A DNA stretch of 64,000 bases from Thalassococcus arenae (GTDB lineage Bacteria > Pseudomonadota > Alphaproteobacteria > Rhodobacterales > Rhodobacteraceae), in contig NZ_JAHRWL010000001.1 in NCBI RefSeq assembly GCF_019104745.1, positions 1,965,001 through 2,029,000 on the forward strand, in the 5' to 3' direction. Shown one piece after another: positions 20,019 to 28,356 of this stretch. The position numbers were made by a program, and so were the translations under genes. The notes beneath the pieces are model-generated. The model searched no databases and was not told the DNA's origin. It saw only the letters and a list, made by a program, of their open reading frames with translations. Every line of letters starts with the position of its first letter. The first letter of the stretch is position 1.

Positions 20019-20684
20019 ATGTGCGGACGTTTCGCCCTGACCCTGCCGCCGGATGCGATGGCGCAATTGTTCGATGCCGTGCCCGGCAACGATCTGCCGG
20101 AGGTTCCGAACTACAACATCTGCCCCACCAACCGCGTTCACGCGGTGATGAGCGAGGATGGCAATCGGCGCCTGACCGCGATGCGGTGGGGCTTTCTTCC
20201 GCACTGGTACAAGACCACCAATGGCGGTCCGCTGCTGATCAACGCGCGCGCCGAAACCATCGCCGAGAAGCCCGCCTTCAAAGCCGCCGCCCGATCGCGG
20301 CGTTGCCTGATACCGGCCAGCGGCTTTTTCGAATGGACCAAGGACGAAGAGGGCACGCGCTATCCCTGGTTCATCCACCCCGCCGATGACGGGCCGATGG
20401 TCATGGCCGGGGTCTGGCAGGATTGGGAACGCGACGGCGAGGCACACAGGACCTGCGCCATCGTGACCTGCGCGGCCCAAGGGCCGGTGGCCGAAATCCA
20501 TCATCGCATGCCGGTGATCCTGGCACCCGCGGACTGGGCGCTTTGGCTTGGCGAAGGCGGGCACGGCGCCGCGGCGCTGATGAAGGCCGCGCCAGCCGAC
20601 GCCCTGCGCCTGCACCGCGTCGACCGGGCCGTCAATTCCAACCGTGCCAGCGGTCCGCAGTTGATCGCACCGGTCGCCGCCTGA
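20019..20684 (+). CDS. SRAP-family (YedK/HMCES-like) abasic-site DNA-protein crosslinking protein
   Basis: A 221-residue SOS-response-associated peptidase domain protein. The family traps abasic sites in single-stranded DNA through the alpha-amino Cys2, exposed after removal of Met1. Cys2 is present (MCGRFAL), as are NARAETIAEKPAF, the SGFFEW glutamate and the HHRMPVIL histidine. Length is typical. No LexA box is seen in the short upstream gap; the gene follows the methyltransferase by nine bases and is probably co-transcribed. Confidence 0.92.
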   Translation: MCGRFALTLPPDAMAQLFDAVPGNDLPEVPNYNICPTNRVHAVMSEDGNRRLTAMRWGFLPHWYKTTNGGPLLINARAETIAEKPAFKAAARSRRCLIPASGFFEWTKDEEGTRYPWFIHPADDGPMVMAGVWQDWERDGEAHRTCAIVTCAAQGPVAEIHHRMPVILAPADWALWLGEGGHGAAALMKAAPADALRLHRVDRAVNSNRASGPQLIAPVAA

Positions 20685-20699
20685 GCCCGCGCCCCACGC

Positions 20700-20726
20700 T
20701 TGACGTGGCCGGGGTGCTGACATAAG
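20700..20726 (+). promoter_or_regulatory. candidate promoter of tRNA-Gly
   Basis: TTGACG (20700-20705) and a -10-like CATAAG (20721-20726) with 15-base spacing precede the tRNA by 13 bases, a distance expected for direct tRNA transcription. Confidence 0.45.
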
Positions 20727-20739
20727 CCTGAGCCACCAG

Positions 20740-20813
20740 GCGGGCATGGTGAAATGGTATCACACGAGCCTTCCAAGCTCTTGGTGCGGGTTCGATTCCC
20801 GCTGCCCGCTCCA
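20740..20813 (+). tRNA. tRNA-Gly(UCC)
   Basis: A 74-base cloverleaf including an encoded CCA end. The acceptor GCGGGCA (20740-20746) pairs with TGCCCGC (20803-20809). The D stem is GTGA/TCAC, the anticodon loop is CTTCCAA with anticodon TCC, and the T arm is GCGGG-TTCGATT-CCCGC. The first anticodon-stem pair is a C-T mismatch; all other stems are intact. It closely resembles bacterial glycine tRNAs reading GGA/GGG. Confidence 0.97.
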
Positions 20814-20919
20814 GCTTTCTCCGCCAGATGAACGATCTTGCGCGTCAGCCGCGTCAAAGCGGCGCTTGACGCGTCGCGCTGAGATGGCAAAACACCCTGA
20901 CGCTTTGCAAGGACCGTAC

Positions 20920-22719
20920 ATGGCCAACGACACGCAGCCGAAAAAGGCACAGGACGAGCGCGAGAAATCCCGCAACCTGCGGGCCTTGTCGCAGTTGTGG
21001 CCGTTCTTGCTTCCGTATCGCGGCCTGATGGCGGCGGCCATCGCGGCGCTGGTCGCGACGGCCACCGTGTCGCTGATCCTGCCGATGGCGGTGCGCCGGG
21101 TGGTGGACAATTTCAACACCAAGTCCGGCGAATTGCTGAACCTCTATTTCGGTGCCGCGCTGGCCATCGCCGCCGCGCTCGCGCTTGGCACCGCGCTGCG
21201 CTACGCGCTGGTCACGCGGCTTGGTGAACGGGTCGTCGCCGATATCCGCAAGGCGGTGTTCAACCGCGTCATAGGCCTTTCGCCATCCTTCTATGAAAAG
21301 ACCATGACCGGCGAGGTTCTGAGCCGGATCACCACCGACACGACGCTGATCCTGTCGGTGATCGGTTCATCCATCTCGATCGCGTTGCGCAACCTTCTGT
21401 TGTTCGTGGGCGGCATTGTGCTGATGCTCATCACCTCTCCCAAGCTGACAGCCCTGGTGTTGCTGATCGTGCCAGCCGTGGTCGTGCCGATCCTTGTGCT
21501 GGGTCGAAAACTGCGCAAGCTCAGCCGCGAGAACCAGGACTGGATCGCGGCGTCGTCCGGCAATGCTTCCGAGGCGTTGACCAGCGTACAGACGGTGCAG
21601 TCCTACACCCACGAGGCGTTGTCGCAATCGGCGTTCGGGGACGTCACCGAAAAAAGCTTCGATGCCGCGCGGCGGCGAATCTGGACCCGCGCGCTGATGA
21701 CGGCGATCGTGATATTTCTGGTCTTCACCGGGATCGTCGGCGTTCTGTGGGTCGGCGCGTGGGATGTGCGCGCGGGGGCGATCAGTGCCGGCACGTTGAT
21801 CCAGTTCGTGATCTATTCCGTGATGGTCGCCGGCGCGGTGGGGGCGCTTTCGGAAATCTTCGGCGAACTGCAACGCGCCGCAGGCGCGACCGAACGGCTA
21901 GTGGAACTGCTGACGGTCGAGGACGACGTCAGAGACCCCTTTGATCCTTTGCCCATGGCGCAACCGGTGCGCGGCGAGATCGTTTTCGACAAGGTCAGTT
22001 TCAGCTATCCCGCAAGGCCCGGCGTGCAGACGCTGGACGGCATTGACCTGCATGTGCAACCCGGGGAAACCGTGGCGCTTGTCGGGCCGTCCGGCGCCGG
22101 CAAGACGACGATCATCCAGCTGATCCAGCGGTTCTACGATCCGACCGGCGGCGAAATCCGGCTGGACGGTGTGCCGCTGAACGCCATGCGCCGCACCGAT
22201 TTCCGTGCCCATCTGGCGCTGGTGCCGCAAGACCCGGTGATCTTCGCCGCCTCGGCGCGCGACAATATCCGCTTTGGCCGCCCCGACGCCAGCGATGCCG
22301 AGATCGAGGCCGCCGCCCGCGCTGCCGCCGCGCATGATTTCATCGCTGATCTGCCCGATGGCTACGACACCTGGCTGGGCGAACGCGGCGTGATGCTGTC
22401 GGGGGGGCAGAAACAGCGCGTTGCCATCGCGCGCGCCATTTTGCGCGATGCGCCTGTGCTTTTGCTGGACGAGGCGACTTCGGCGCTGGACGCCGAGAGC
22501 GAACGCGCCGTGCAGCAGGCGGTCGACACACTGGCCCAGGGCCGCACGACGATCATCGTCGCGCACCGCCTGGCCACGGTGAAGAAAGCCGACCGCATCG
22601 TCGTCATGAACGATGGCCGTATCGTCGCCACCGGCAGCCATGACGCGCTGGTTGCCGAGGGCGGGCTGTATGCCAGGCTGGCGCGCTTGCAATTCACCGA
22701 CGGTCTGGCAGCCGAGTAA
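20920..22719 (+). CDS. MsbA-like ABC exporter (fused membrane and ATPase domains)
   Basis: A 599-residue half-transporter with six predicted transmembrane helices (about residues 25-325) and a C-terminal nucleotide-binding domain. Walker A is GPSGAGKTT, the signature LSGGQKQRVAIARAIL and Walker B LLLDEATSALD; the switch histidine is in IIVAHRLATVKKAD. Such proteins export lipids or drugs as homodimers. Start ATG 20920 has CAAGGA six bases upstream; an in-frame ATG at 20884 lacks one, and further extension would run into the tRNA gene. The substrate cannot be deduced. Confidence 0.9.
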   Translation: MANDTQPKKAQDEREKSRNLRALSQLWPFLLPYRGLMAAAIAALVATATVSLILPMAVRRVVDNFNTKSGELLNLYFGAALAIAAALALGTALRYALVTRLGERVVADIRKAVFNRVIGLSPSFYEKTMTGEVLSRITTDTTLILSVIGSSISIALRNLLLFVGGIVLMLITSPKLTALVLLIVPAVVVPILVLGRKLRKLSRENQDWIAASSGNASEALTSVQTVQSYTHEALSQSAFGDVTEKSFDAARRRIWTRALMTAIVIFLVFTGIVGVLWVGAWDVRAGAISAGTLIQFVIYSVMVAGAVGALSEIFGELQRAAGATERLVELLTVEDDVRDPFDPLPMAQPVRGEIVFDKVSFSYPARPGVQTLDGIDLHVQPGETVALVGPSGAGKTTIIQLIQRFYDPTGGEIRLDGVPLNAMRRTDFRAHLALVPQDPVIFAASARDNIRFGRPDASDAEIEAAARAAAAHDFIADLPDGYDTWLGERGVMLSGGQKQRVAIARAILRDAPVLLLDEATSALDAESERAVQQAVDTLAQGRTTIIVAHRLATVKKADRIVVMNDGRIVATGSHDALVAEGGLYARLARLQFTDGLAAE

Positions 22720-22885
22720 CGCTTCCTGGGGATCTCGCCGATCCGTCCGAAACGCTGCGTCACAGCGATGCTGCCGCAGCGTCCGATCCTCTTGCGCGGT
22801 GGGTCGTTCCTCATCACACTGGCGCGCAAGAAAAGGGGAGACGGGCCCGCCCGAGAACGGGACCAGACATAGGGGAGGAGGCGCC

Positions 22886-24784
22886 ATGGCTTATGCCAGC
22901 ATGGCCGATCGCGATTCGATCGAAAACGAAATGCCGTGGGAGGCACGCGACGTGCCGAAAACGGTCTGGGCGCAGCTGAGCAAGACCGCCGCTGCCTTTC
23001 CCGATCGTCCCGCGGTCAGCTACCAGTTGCTTTCCGGACCCAAGGACAAGGCCGAAACGCTGACCTGGCGACAGTTGCAGGAGATGACGGCGCAAGCGGC
23101 GAACCTGTTCCGCAGCCTGAAGATCGGCGAAAAGGACGTGGTCGCCTATGTCCTTCCGAATTGCAACGAAACCATCGCGACGCTGCTGGGCGGCATGGTG
23201 GCGGGCATCGCCAACCCGATCAACCCGCTGCTGGAACCCGAACAGATCGGCGCCATCCTGCGCGAAACCGACGCCAAGGTCGTCGTCACGCTCAAGGCCT
23301 TTCCCAAGACCGATGTGGCCCAGAAGGTGGCCGAGGCGGTGCGCCACGCGCCGCGCGTGCACACGGTTCTTGAGATCGACCTCAACCGCTACCTGACGCC
23401 GCCCAAGTCGTGGATCGTGCCGCTGATCCGGCCCAAGAACCCGGGCAACCACCACGCCGACGTCAAGGATTTCGTGTCCGAGATGGCCAAGCAGCCCAAG
23501 ACGCTGCAATTCGCCGACAGCACCGGCGACCGGGTCGCGGCTTTTTTCCACACCGGCGGCACGACAGGCATGCCCAAGGTCGCGCAGCACCTCTACTCCG
23601 GCATGATCTACAACGGGTGGCTGGGCCACCGGCTGCTGTTCTCTGAAGAGGACAACATCATCTGCCCGCTGCCGCTGTTCCATGTCTTCGCGGTGCACGT
23701 GATCCTGATGGCGTCGCTGGCATCGGGGGCGCATGTCGTCTTTCCGACGCCGCAGGGCTATCGCGGAGAAGGCGTGTTCGACAATTTCTGGAAACTGTGC
23801 GAGCGCTGGAAGATCACCTTCATCATTACCGTTCCCACGGCGATCTCGGCGCTGATGCAACGGCCGGTCGATGCGGATGTCTCGACGGTCAAGACGTCGT
23901 TCTCGGGCTCGGCTCCTCTGCCGCTGGAATTGTTCCGGCGCTTCGAGAAAGCCACCGGCGTGACGGTGGTCGAGGGCTATGGTCTGACCGAGGCGACCTG
24001 CCTGGTGTCCTGCAACCCGCCGGACGGCAACAAGAAGGTCGGCTCGGTCGGCATCCCCTTTCCCTATACCGAGGTCAAGATCATCCAGCAGACCGCGGAT
24101 GGCCCGCGCGAATGCGTCGCCGACGAGGTGGGCGAAATCTGTGTCGCCAACCCCGGCGTCTATGCCGGTTCGACCTATACCGAGGTGGACAAGAACAAAG
24201 ACCTGTTCCATGCCGACCTGTTCCTGCGTACCGGCGATCTGGGCCGGATCGATCCCGACGGTTATCTGTGGATCACCGGCCGCGCCAAGGATCTGATCAT
24301 CCGCGGCGGTCACAACATCGACCCGGCGGAAATCGAAGAGGCGTTGCTGGCGCATCCGGCCGTCGCCTTTGCCGGCGCCATCGGCCAGCCCGACAGCCAC
24401 GCGGGCGAACTGCCCTGCGCCTTTGTCGAGCTGGTGGCCGGGGCCAGCGTCACCGAGGAAGAGCTGATCGAGCATTGCAAGGTGCATGTCCACGAACGCG
24501 CCGCGCACCCCAAGCACATGACGATCCTCGGCGAATTGCCCAAGACCGCCGTCGGCAAGGTGTTCAAACCCGACCTGCGCAAGCATGCCATCACCCGGGT
24601 CTACAATGCGGCGCTGGAAAAGGCGGGATCGCCGGCGCGCGTCGTGTCGGTGATCGACGACAAGAAACGCGGGCTGGTCGCCCAACTGGACCGCAAGGGC
24701 GCCGATGCCGATCAGGTAAGCCAGGTGCTGGGCGAATTCACCCGGCCTTGGGAATGGGCGGAAAAGGCCGAAGCCGCAGCCTGA
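22886..24784 (+). CDS. acyl-CoA synthetase (AMP-dependent ligase)
   Basis: A 632-residue adenylate-forming enzyme that makes an acyl-AMP and then the CoA thioester. The phosphate loop is HTGGTTGMPKVAQH, followed by YGLTEATCLV, the hinge region TGDLGRIDPDGYLWITGRAKD and the catalytic Lys region ELPKTAVGKVFK. The chain is longer than medium-chain ligases and probably acts on a fatty or related carboxylic acid. ATG 22886 follows GGGGAGGAG; the frame is open upstream into the ABC gene region but lacks a ribosome-binding site there. A terminator follows at 24811. Confidence 0.88.
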   Translation: MAYASMADRDSIENEMPWEARDVPKTVWAQLSKTAAAFPDRPAVSYQLLSGPKDKAETLTWRQLQEMTAQAANLFRSLKIGEKDVVAYVLPNCNETIATLLGGMVAGIANPINPLLEPEQIGAILRETDAKVVVTLKAFPKTDVAQKVAEAVRHAPRVHTVLEIDLNRYLTPPKSWIVPLIRPKNPGNHHADVKDFVSEMAKQPKTLQFADSTGDRVAAFFHTGGTTGMPKVAQHLYSGMIYNGWLGHRLLFSEEDNIICPLPLFHVFAVHVILMASLASGAHVVFPTPQGYRGEGVFDNFWKLCERWKITFIITVPTAISALMQRPVDADVSTVKTSFSGSAPLPLELFRRFEKATGVTVVEGYGLTEATCLVSCNPPDGNKKVGSVGIPFPYTEVKIIQQTADGPRECVADEVGEICVANPGVYAGSTYTEVDKNKDLFHADLFLRTGDLGRIDPDGYLWITGRAKDLIIRGGHNIDPAEIEEALLAHPAVAFAGAIGQPDSHAGELPCAFVELVAGASVTEEELIEHCKVHVHERAAHPKHMTILGELPKTAVGKVFKPDLRKHAITRVYNAALEKAGSPARVVSVIDDKKRGLVAQLDRKGADADQVSQVLGEFTRPWEWAEKAEAAA

Positions 24785-24810
24785 TCCCGCACCTTGTGAT
24801 CTTTACCGAG

Positions 24811-24835
24811 CGGGCCGCCTGCGCGGCCCGTTTTT
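24811..24835. terminator. terminator between the acyl-CoA ligase and amidase genes
   Basis: CGGGCCGC (24811-24818) pairs with GCGGCCCG (24823-24830), followed by TTTTT. It serves the plus-strand ligase and lies just past the end of the convergent amidase gene. Confidence 0.85.
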
Positions 24836-24836
24836 C

Positions 24837-26267
24837 CTAGGGTTTGACGATCGGGTCGATCGGCACCAGACGCAGATCCAGACGCTCTTCAAGCACGCGG
24901 GCGATCTGCAACAAGCGCCCTTCACCGCGCGGCGGGCCGATCAGTTGGATCCCCAAGGGCATCCCCGAGGGCGTGAAGCCGATCGGAAGGGACAGCGCCG
25001 GTAGGCCGCAGAGCGTGGCGACGAAGGCGAAGCGCAACCAGTCGAGATAGTCGCGCGAAGGCACGCCGGCGATTTCGGGCGGGAATTCCTGCTCCTGCGG
25101 TCCGGGTGCGATGCCGTTGACCGGCAAGGCCAGCACATCGAACCGCGCCAGGAAATCCCGCATGACTTCGTAGGCCTTGGTCCGTGCCACCAGCGCCTCG
25201 GCGACCTCGTCGACGGTCAGAGCGCGGCCTTCGGCGATGTTCTGCTGCAGGGTCGGCTTGTAGTGGCGGGTCACATGGTCCGGCGTGATCCGGGCCGATG
25301 TCCAGAAGCCGAGCGCGCGCAGGGTGCGGAAGGTGCGGTCGATGTCGCGTATGTCCGGCGTTTCCTCGACAACGTGGATACCCGGCCCCTGCACGGTCTC
25401 CATACCCCGGCGCAACACATCGGCGACCTCGCTTGTCACCGGGCCCAGGCCGTTCAGATCGGGTGAGAAGGCGATCCGGACTGGACCGGGATCGGCGAGA
25501 CAGGTCGCCAGATAGGACGTCTCTGGCGCCGGATAGGACAGCGGCGAGATCGGGTCGAACCCGGCCATCGCATCCAGAAACAGCGCCACATCCGCGACGG
25601 TGCGCGCCATCGGTCCGTCGACCGGCATCGGGTTGAACGTGTCGGCGGCCGACCCGCTGCCGACAATCCCGGGCGAGGGGCGCAGGCCCACGATGCCGTT
25701 GAAGCTGGCCGGGGTGCGCAAGCTGCCGCCCAGATCGGACCCGTGGCTCAGCCAGGCCTGCCCGGTGGCCAGCGACACCGCCGCGCCGCCGGACGAGCCG
25801 CCGGCGTTCAGCCGGGTGTCCCAGGCGTTGAAGGTGGGCCCGAACACCGCGTTGAAGGTGTTGGCGCCGGCGCCCATCTCGGGCGTGTTGGTCTTGCCTG
25901 TGACGATACCGCCGCGCCTCTCGATGCGGGCGATGACGGGGTCGGTCGTGGTCGGGACGTGGTCGGCAAAGGCCCGGGTGCCCCAGGTGGTGCGCACGCC
26001 AGCGACCGGGTTCAGATCCTTGACGCCAAAGGGCAGTCCGGCCAGCAGGCTGTCGGGATCGACCTTCGCCGCCGCAGCCCGCGCGCGATCCTCGCACAGG
26101 GTAGGCAGGGCGTTGACGGTCGCATCGACCTGCGCGGTGCGGGCCAGGCTTGCGGTGATCAACTCGTTCGGGGAAACCTTGCGCGCTTTCAGCAAGGCCA
26201 CTGCCTCGCGCGCGGTCAGGCGGCAGAGATCGGAGCCGGTGAAAACCGTCTCGGGCCGTCCGGTCAC
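24837..26267 (-). CDS. amidase (amidase-signature family)
   Basis: A 476-residue hydrolase with the Ser-cisSer-Lys triad: the lysine in PFGVKDLNPVAGV and the serines in the NAGGSSGGAAVSLATGQ loop, followed by SDLGGSLRTPASFNGIVGLRPS. The family hydrolyses amides or esters of many kinds, so the substrate stays open; no GatB or GatC is near. The GTG at 26267 starts five bases after the ArsR stop, with AAGGGG in the end of arsR as ribosome-binding site; the longer open frame overlaps arsR and is unlikely. It is probably co-transcribed with and controlled by that repressor. Confidence 0.88.
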   Translation of the reverse strand: MTGRPETVFTGSDLCRLTAREAVALLKARKVSPNELITASLARTAQVDATVNALPTLCEDRARAAAAKVDPDSLLAGLPFGVKDLNPVAGVRTTWGTRAFADHVPTTTDPVIARIERRGGIVTGKTNTPEMGAGANTFNAVFGPTFNAWDTRLNAGGSSGGAAVSLATGQAWLSHGSDLGGSLRTPASFNGIVGLRPSPGIVGSGSAADTFNPMPVDGPMARTVADVALFLDAMAGFDPISPLSYPAPETSYLATCLADPGPVRIAFSPDLNGLGPVTSEVADVLRRGMETVQGPGIHVVEETPDIRDIDRTFRTLRALGFWTSARITPDHVTRHYKPTLQQNIAEGRALTVDEVAEALVARTKAYEVMRDFLARFDVLALPVNGIAPGPQEQEFPPEIAGVPSRDYLDWLRFAFVATLCGLPALSLPIGFTPSGMPLGIQLIGPPRGEGRLLQIARVLEERLDLRLVPIDPIVKP

Positions 26268-26271
26268 CGGA

Positions 26272-26598
26272 TCAGCACCCCTTGTCGGAACAGAAAATGT
26301 CGTACAGCAGCGCGATGATGCGGCTCGTGTCTTCGCCAGCCAGGCTGTAATAGATCGTTTTGCCCTCGCGCCGGGTCTGAACAAGCCCTTCTTCGCGAAG
26401 CCGCGCCAACATCTGGCTGACGGCTGCCTGGCGCATCTGCAGCAAGTCTTCCAATGCACCCACCGATTTTTCGCCCGAACCGAGGTGGCAGAGAATCATC
26501 AGCCGGCCCTCATGGGCCAGTGTCTTCAGAAACGCTGCCGCATCCTGGGCATTGGCTGCCATTTCCTTGGGCGGCGGAGGGGAAAGATCAAAGGTCAC
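26272..26598 (-). CDS. ArsR-family repressor, SqrR/BigR-like
   Basis: A 108-residue winged-helix repressor. The DNA-recognition helix lies in MRQAAVSQMLARLREEGLV, with the wing in TRREGKTIYYSL. Cys37 (LMILCHLG) and Cys103 (LLYDIFC) are 66 residues apart, the same spacing as the Cys41/Cys107 pair with which Rhodobacter capsulatus SqrR senses persulfides; a third Cys is the last residue. No ArsR-type metal motif (ELCVCDL) is present. It is followed directly by the amidase gene, and an inverted repeat lies over its likely -10 element. Confidence 0.87.
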   Translation of the reverse strand: MTFDLSPPPPKEMAANAQDAAAFLKTLAHEGRLMILCHLGSGEKSVGALEDLLQMRQAAVSQMLARLREEGLVQTRREGKTIYYSLAGEDTSRIIALLYDIFCSDKGC

Positions 26599-26611
26599 GG
26601 GTGCAGATCCA

Positions 26612-26646
26612 GATTCAGAATACCCCCTCTATACCAATGCTGAATC
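26612..26646 (-). promoter_or_regulatory. inverted repeat over the arsR -10, candidate operator
   Basis: GATTCAG (26612-26618) and CTGAATC (26640-26646) form a perfect 7-base inverted repeat 21 bases apart. Between them, on the minus strand, lies TATAGA (26628-26633), a good -10 for arsR. The right end also contains the smaller palindrome ATTC-A-GAAT (26613-26621). No good -35 is seen. Confidence 0.55.
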
Positions 26647-26658
26647 CAAAATGCGAGA

Positions 26659-27891
26659 TCACGTCTCTTTCGGGGGAGCACCGCCTTCGAACGCGTTCTT
26701 GCCATGATAGTCGCAGGGCGTCTCCTGCATCTGAAGATGCAGCCCGTCGCCGGTGAATGGATGGGCGCGGGCCAGGGTCTCGTCGATCTCGATGCCGAGA
26801 CCCGGCGCCGTGGGCACCGGGATGAATCCGTTCTCGACCGAAATGGCGCCGCCGATCAGGTCACGGTGAAAATCCGTCTCGATGCTCTCGGCCATGAGCA
26901 GATTGGGAATGCAGGCGGCCAGCTGGATGTTGGCGGCCCATTCCACCGGGCCGGCATAGAGATGCGGGGCCATCTCGGCGCCAAAGCTTTCGGCCATCGC
27001 GGCGATCTTGCGGGTCTCCCACAACCCGCCGGCGCGGCCGAGCGCGGGTTGCAGGATGCGCACGCCGCCCGCGCGCAGCAACGTCGCGAATTCGGCGCGG
27101 GTGGTCAGCCGTTCGCCGGTCGCCAGCGGCACCGGCTGGTCCTGCGCAACCTGCGCGAATTCCAGCAAATTGTCCGGCGGGATCGGTTCTTCGTACCATA
27201 GCGGGTCATAGGGTGCGATGGCATTGCCCAGCCGGATCGCGCCGGGCACCGAGAACTGGCCGTGCGTGCCGAACAGCAGATCGGCCCGGTCGCCGACGGC
27301 GTCGCGGATCGCCTTGCAGAAGGCCACCGACAGCGCGATGTCCGTGGGTGCGGGCTGGTGTCCGCCGAAGATCGTGTAGGGCCCGGCGGGGTCGAACTTG
27401 ACCGCAGTATAGCCGCGCGCCACGCAATCCGCCGCTGCCTCGGCCGCCATGGCGGGCGACGTCCAGAACGGCGCGACCGGGTGCTGCGGCAGCGGGTAGA
27501 GATAGGTATAGGCGCGCACGCTGTCGCGCAGATGTCCGCCCATCAGCGCATGCACGGGTTTGCCGGCTGCCTTGCCCAGGATGTCCCAGCAGGCGATCTC
27601 GAGCCCGGAGAACGCGCCCATCACCGTCAGGTCGGGCCGTTGCGTGAAACCCGCCGAATAGGCGCGGCGGAAGAAAAGCTCGATCCGATGCGGATCTTCG
27701 CCTGCGAAATGGCGCGCGAAGACATCTTCGATCACCGCCTGCATCGCCTTGGGCCCCACCGAGGAGGCATAACATTCGCCCCAGCCGGTGATGCCGTCAT
27801 CGGTGGTCAGCTTGACCAGGATCCAGTACCGCCCGCCCCAGCCCGGCGCCGGGGGTGCGGTGACAATCACGTCGCAATCGGTCAGTTTCAT
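26659..27891 (-). CDS. mandelate racemase / muconate lactonizing enzyme family protein
   Basis: A 410-residue enolase-superfamily enzyme, a TIM-barrel with N-terminal capping domain (GITGWGECYASSVGP). The family abstracts a proton next to a carboxylate, often to dehydrate sugar acids. Visible motifs are YTAVKFDPAGP, WYEEPIPPDN, ATGERLTTR and MAPHLYAGP, supplying the lysine, glutamate ligands and C-terminal histidine. At the usual first metal ligand the sequence reads LLFGTHGQF, with Gly-Thr-His rather than Asp-x-His/Asn. I cannot name the substrate. A GNAT gene is divergent 30 bases away. Confidence 0.82.
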   Translation of the reverse strand: MKLTDCDVIVTAPPAPGWGGRYWILVKLTTDDGITGWGECYASSVGPKAMQAVIEDVFARHFAGEDPHRIELFFRRAYSAGFTQRPDLTVMGAFSGLEIACWDILGKAAGKPVHALMGGHLRDSVRAYTYLYPLPQHPVAPFWTSPAMAAEAAADCVARGYTAVKFDPAGPYTIFGGHQPAPTDIALSVAFCKAIRDAVGDRADLLFGTHGQFSVPGAIRLGNAIAPYDPLWYEEPIPPDNLLEFAQVAQDQPVPLATGERLTTRAEFATLLRAGGVRILQPALGRAGGLWETRKIAAMAESFGAEMAPHLYAGPVEWAANIQLAACIPNLLMAESIETDFHRDLIGGAISVENGFIPVPTAPGLGIEIDETLARAHPFTGDGLHLQMQETPCDYHGKNAFEGGAPPKET

Positions 27892-27921
27892 GGTCGTACC
27901 TCACGACGGGAGCGGAGCGGG

Positions 27922-28350
27922 ATGCAAGTACGGATGGTGACCCCGGCCGATCTGGCGCTGGTCTCGGCCCAACCGCAAGGGCTTTTCGACAACCCGGTCG
28001 ACCCCGTGCAGGTGGTGGCGTTTCTGGAAAGCGACCTGCACCACATGGCCGTGGCGATCGCGGATGGCACGATCCTGTCCTTCGCCTCGGGCACGGTGCT
28101 GCTGCATCCCGACAAGGCGCCATCGCTGTTCATCAACGAAGTCGGGACGCGCGACGGCCACCAGCGGCGCGGCCATGCCACGGCGGTCAGCCGATGCCTG
28201 ATCGACCACGCGCGTGGCGTCGGCTGCGTGGGCGCCTGGCTGGGCACCGAACCGGACAACCGGGCTGCCTTGGCACTGTACCGCAAGCTGGGCGGCGACG
28301 AGCGGGCGATCGTGGGTTTTGGCTGGGATGGCGTTTTCGGGCCCGGCTGA
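27922..28350 (+). CDS. GNAT-family N-acetyltransferase
   Basis: A 142-residue acetyl-CoA-dependent acyltransferase. The CoA-binding motif A is VGTRDGHQRRGHATAVSRCL at about residues 80-100, with the Q/RxxGxG/A pattern, and the C-terminal NRAALALYRKLGG strand-helix is typical. The layout resembles AAC(3)-I-type aminoglycoside acetyltransferases, but this is a general GNAT feature and does not show drug resistance. It is divergent from the enolase-superfamily gene and convergent with the alcohol dehydrogenase gene. ATG 27922 is preceded by GGAGCGG. Confidence 0.85.
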   Translation: MQVRMVTPADLALVSAQPQGLFDNPVDPVQVVAFLESDLHHMAVAIADGTILSFASGTVLLHPDKAPSLFINEVGTRDGHQRRGHATAVSRCLIDHARGVGCVGAWLGTEPDNRAALALYRKLGGDERAIVGFGWDGVFGPG

Positions 28351-28356
28351 CATCGC

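Noticed and set aside
26268..26459. Longer N terminus for the amidase
   Set aside because: This part is an out-of-frame reading of the arsR gene; the GTG at 26267 has a suitable ribosome-binding site.
27922..28350. Aminoglycoside acetyltransferase
   Set aside because: Similarity in layout to AAC(3)-I is only the general GNAT fold; no resistance context.
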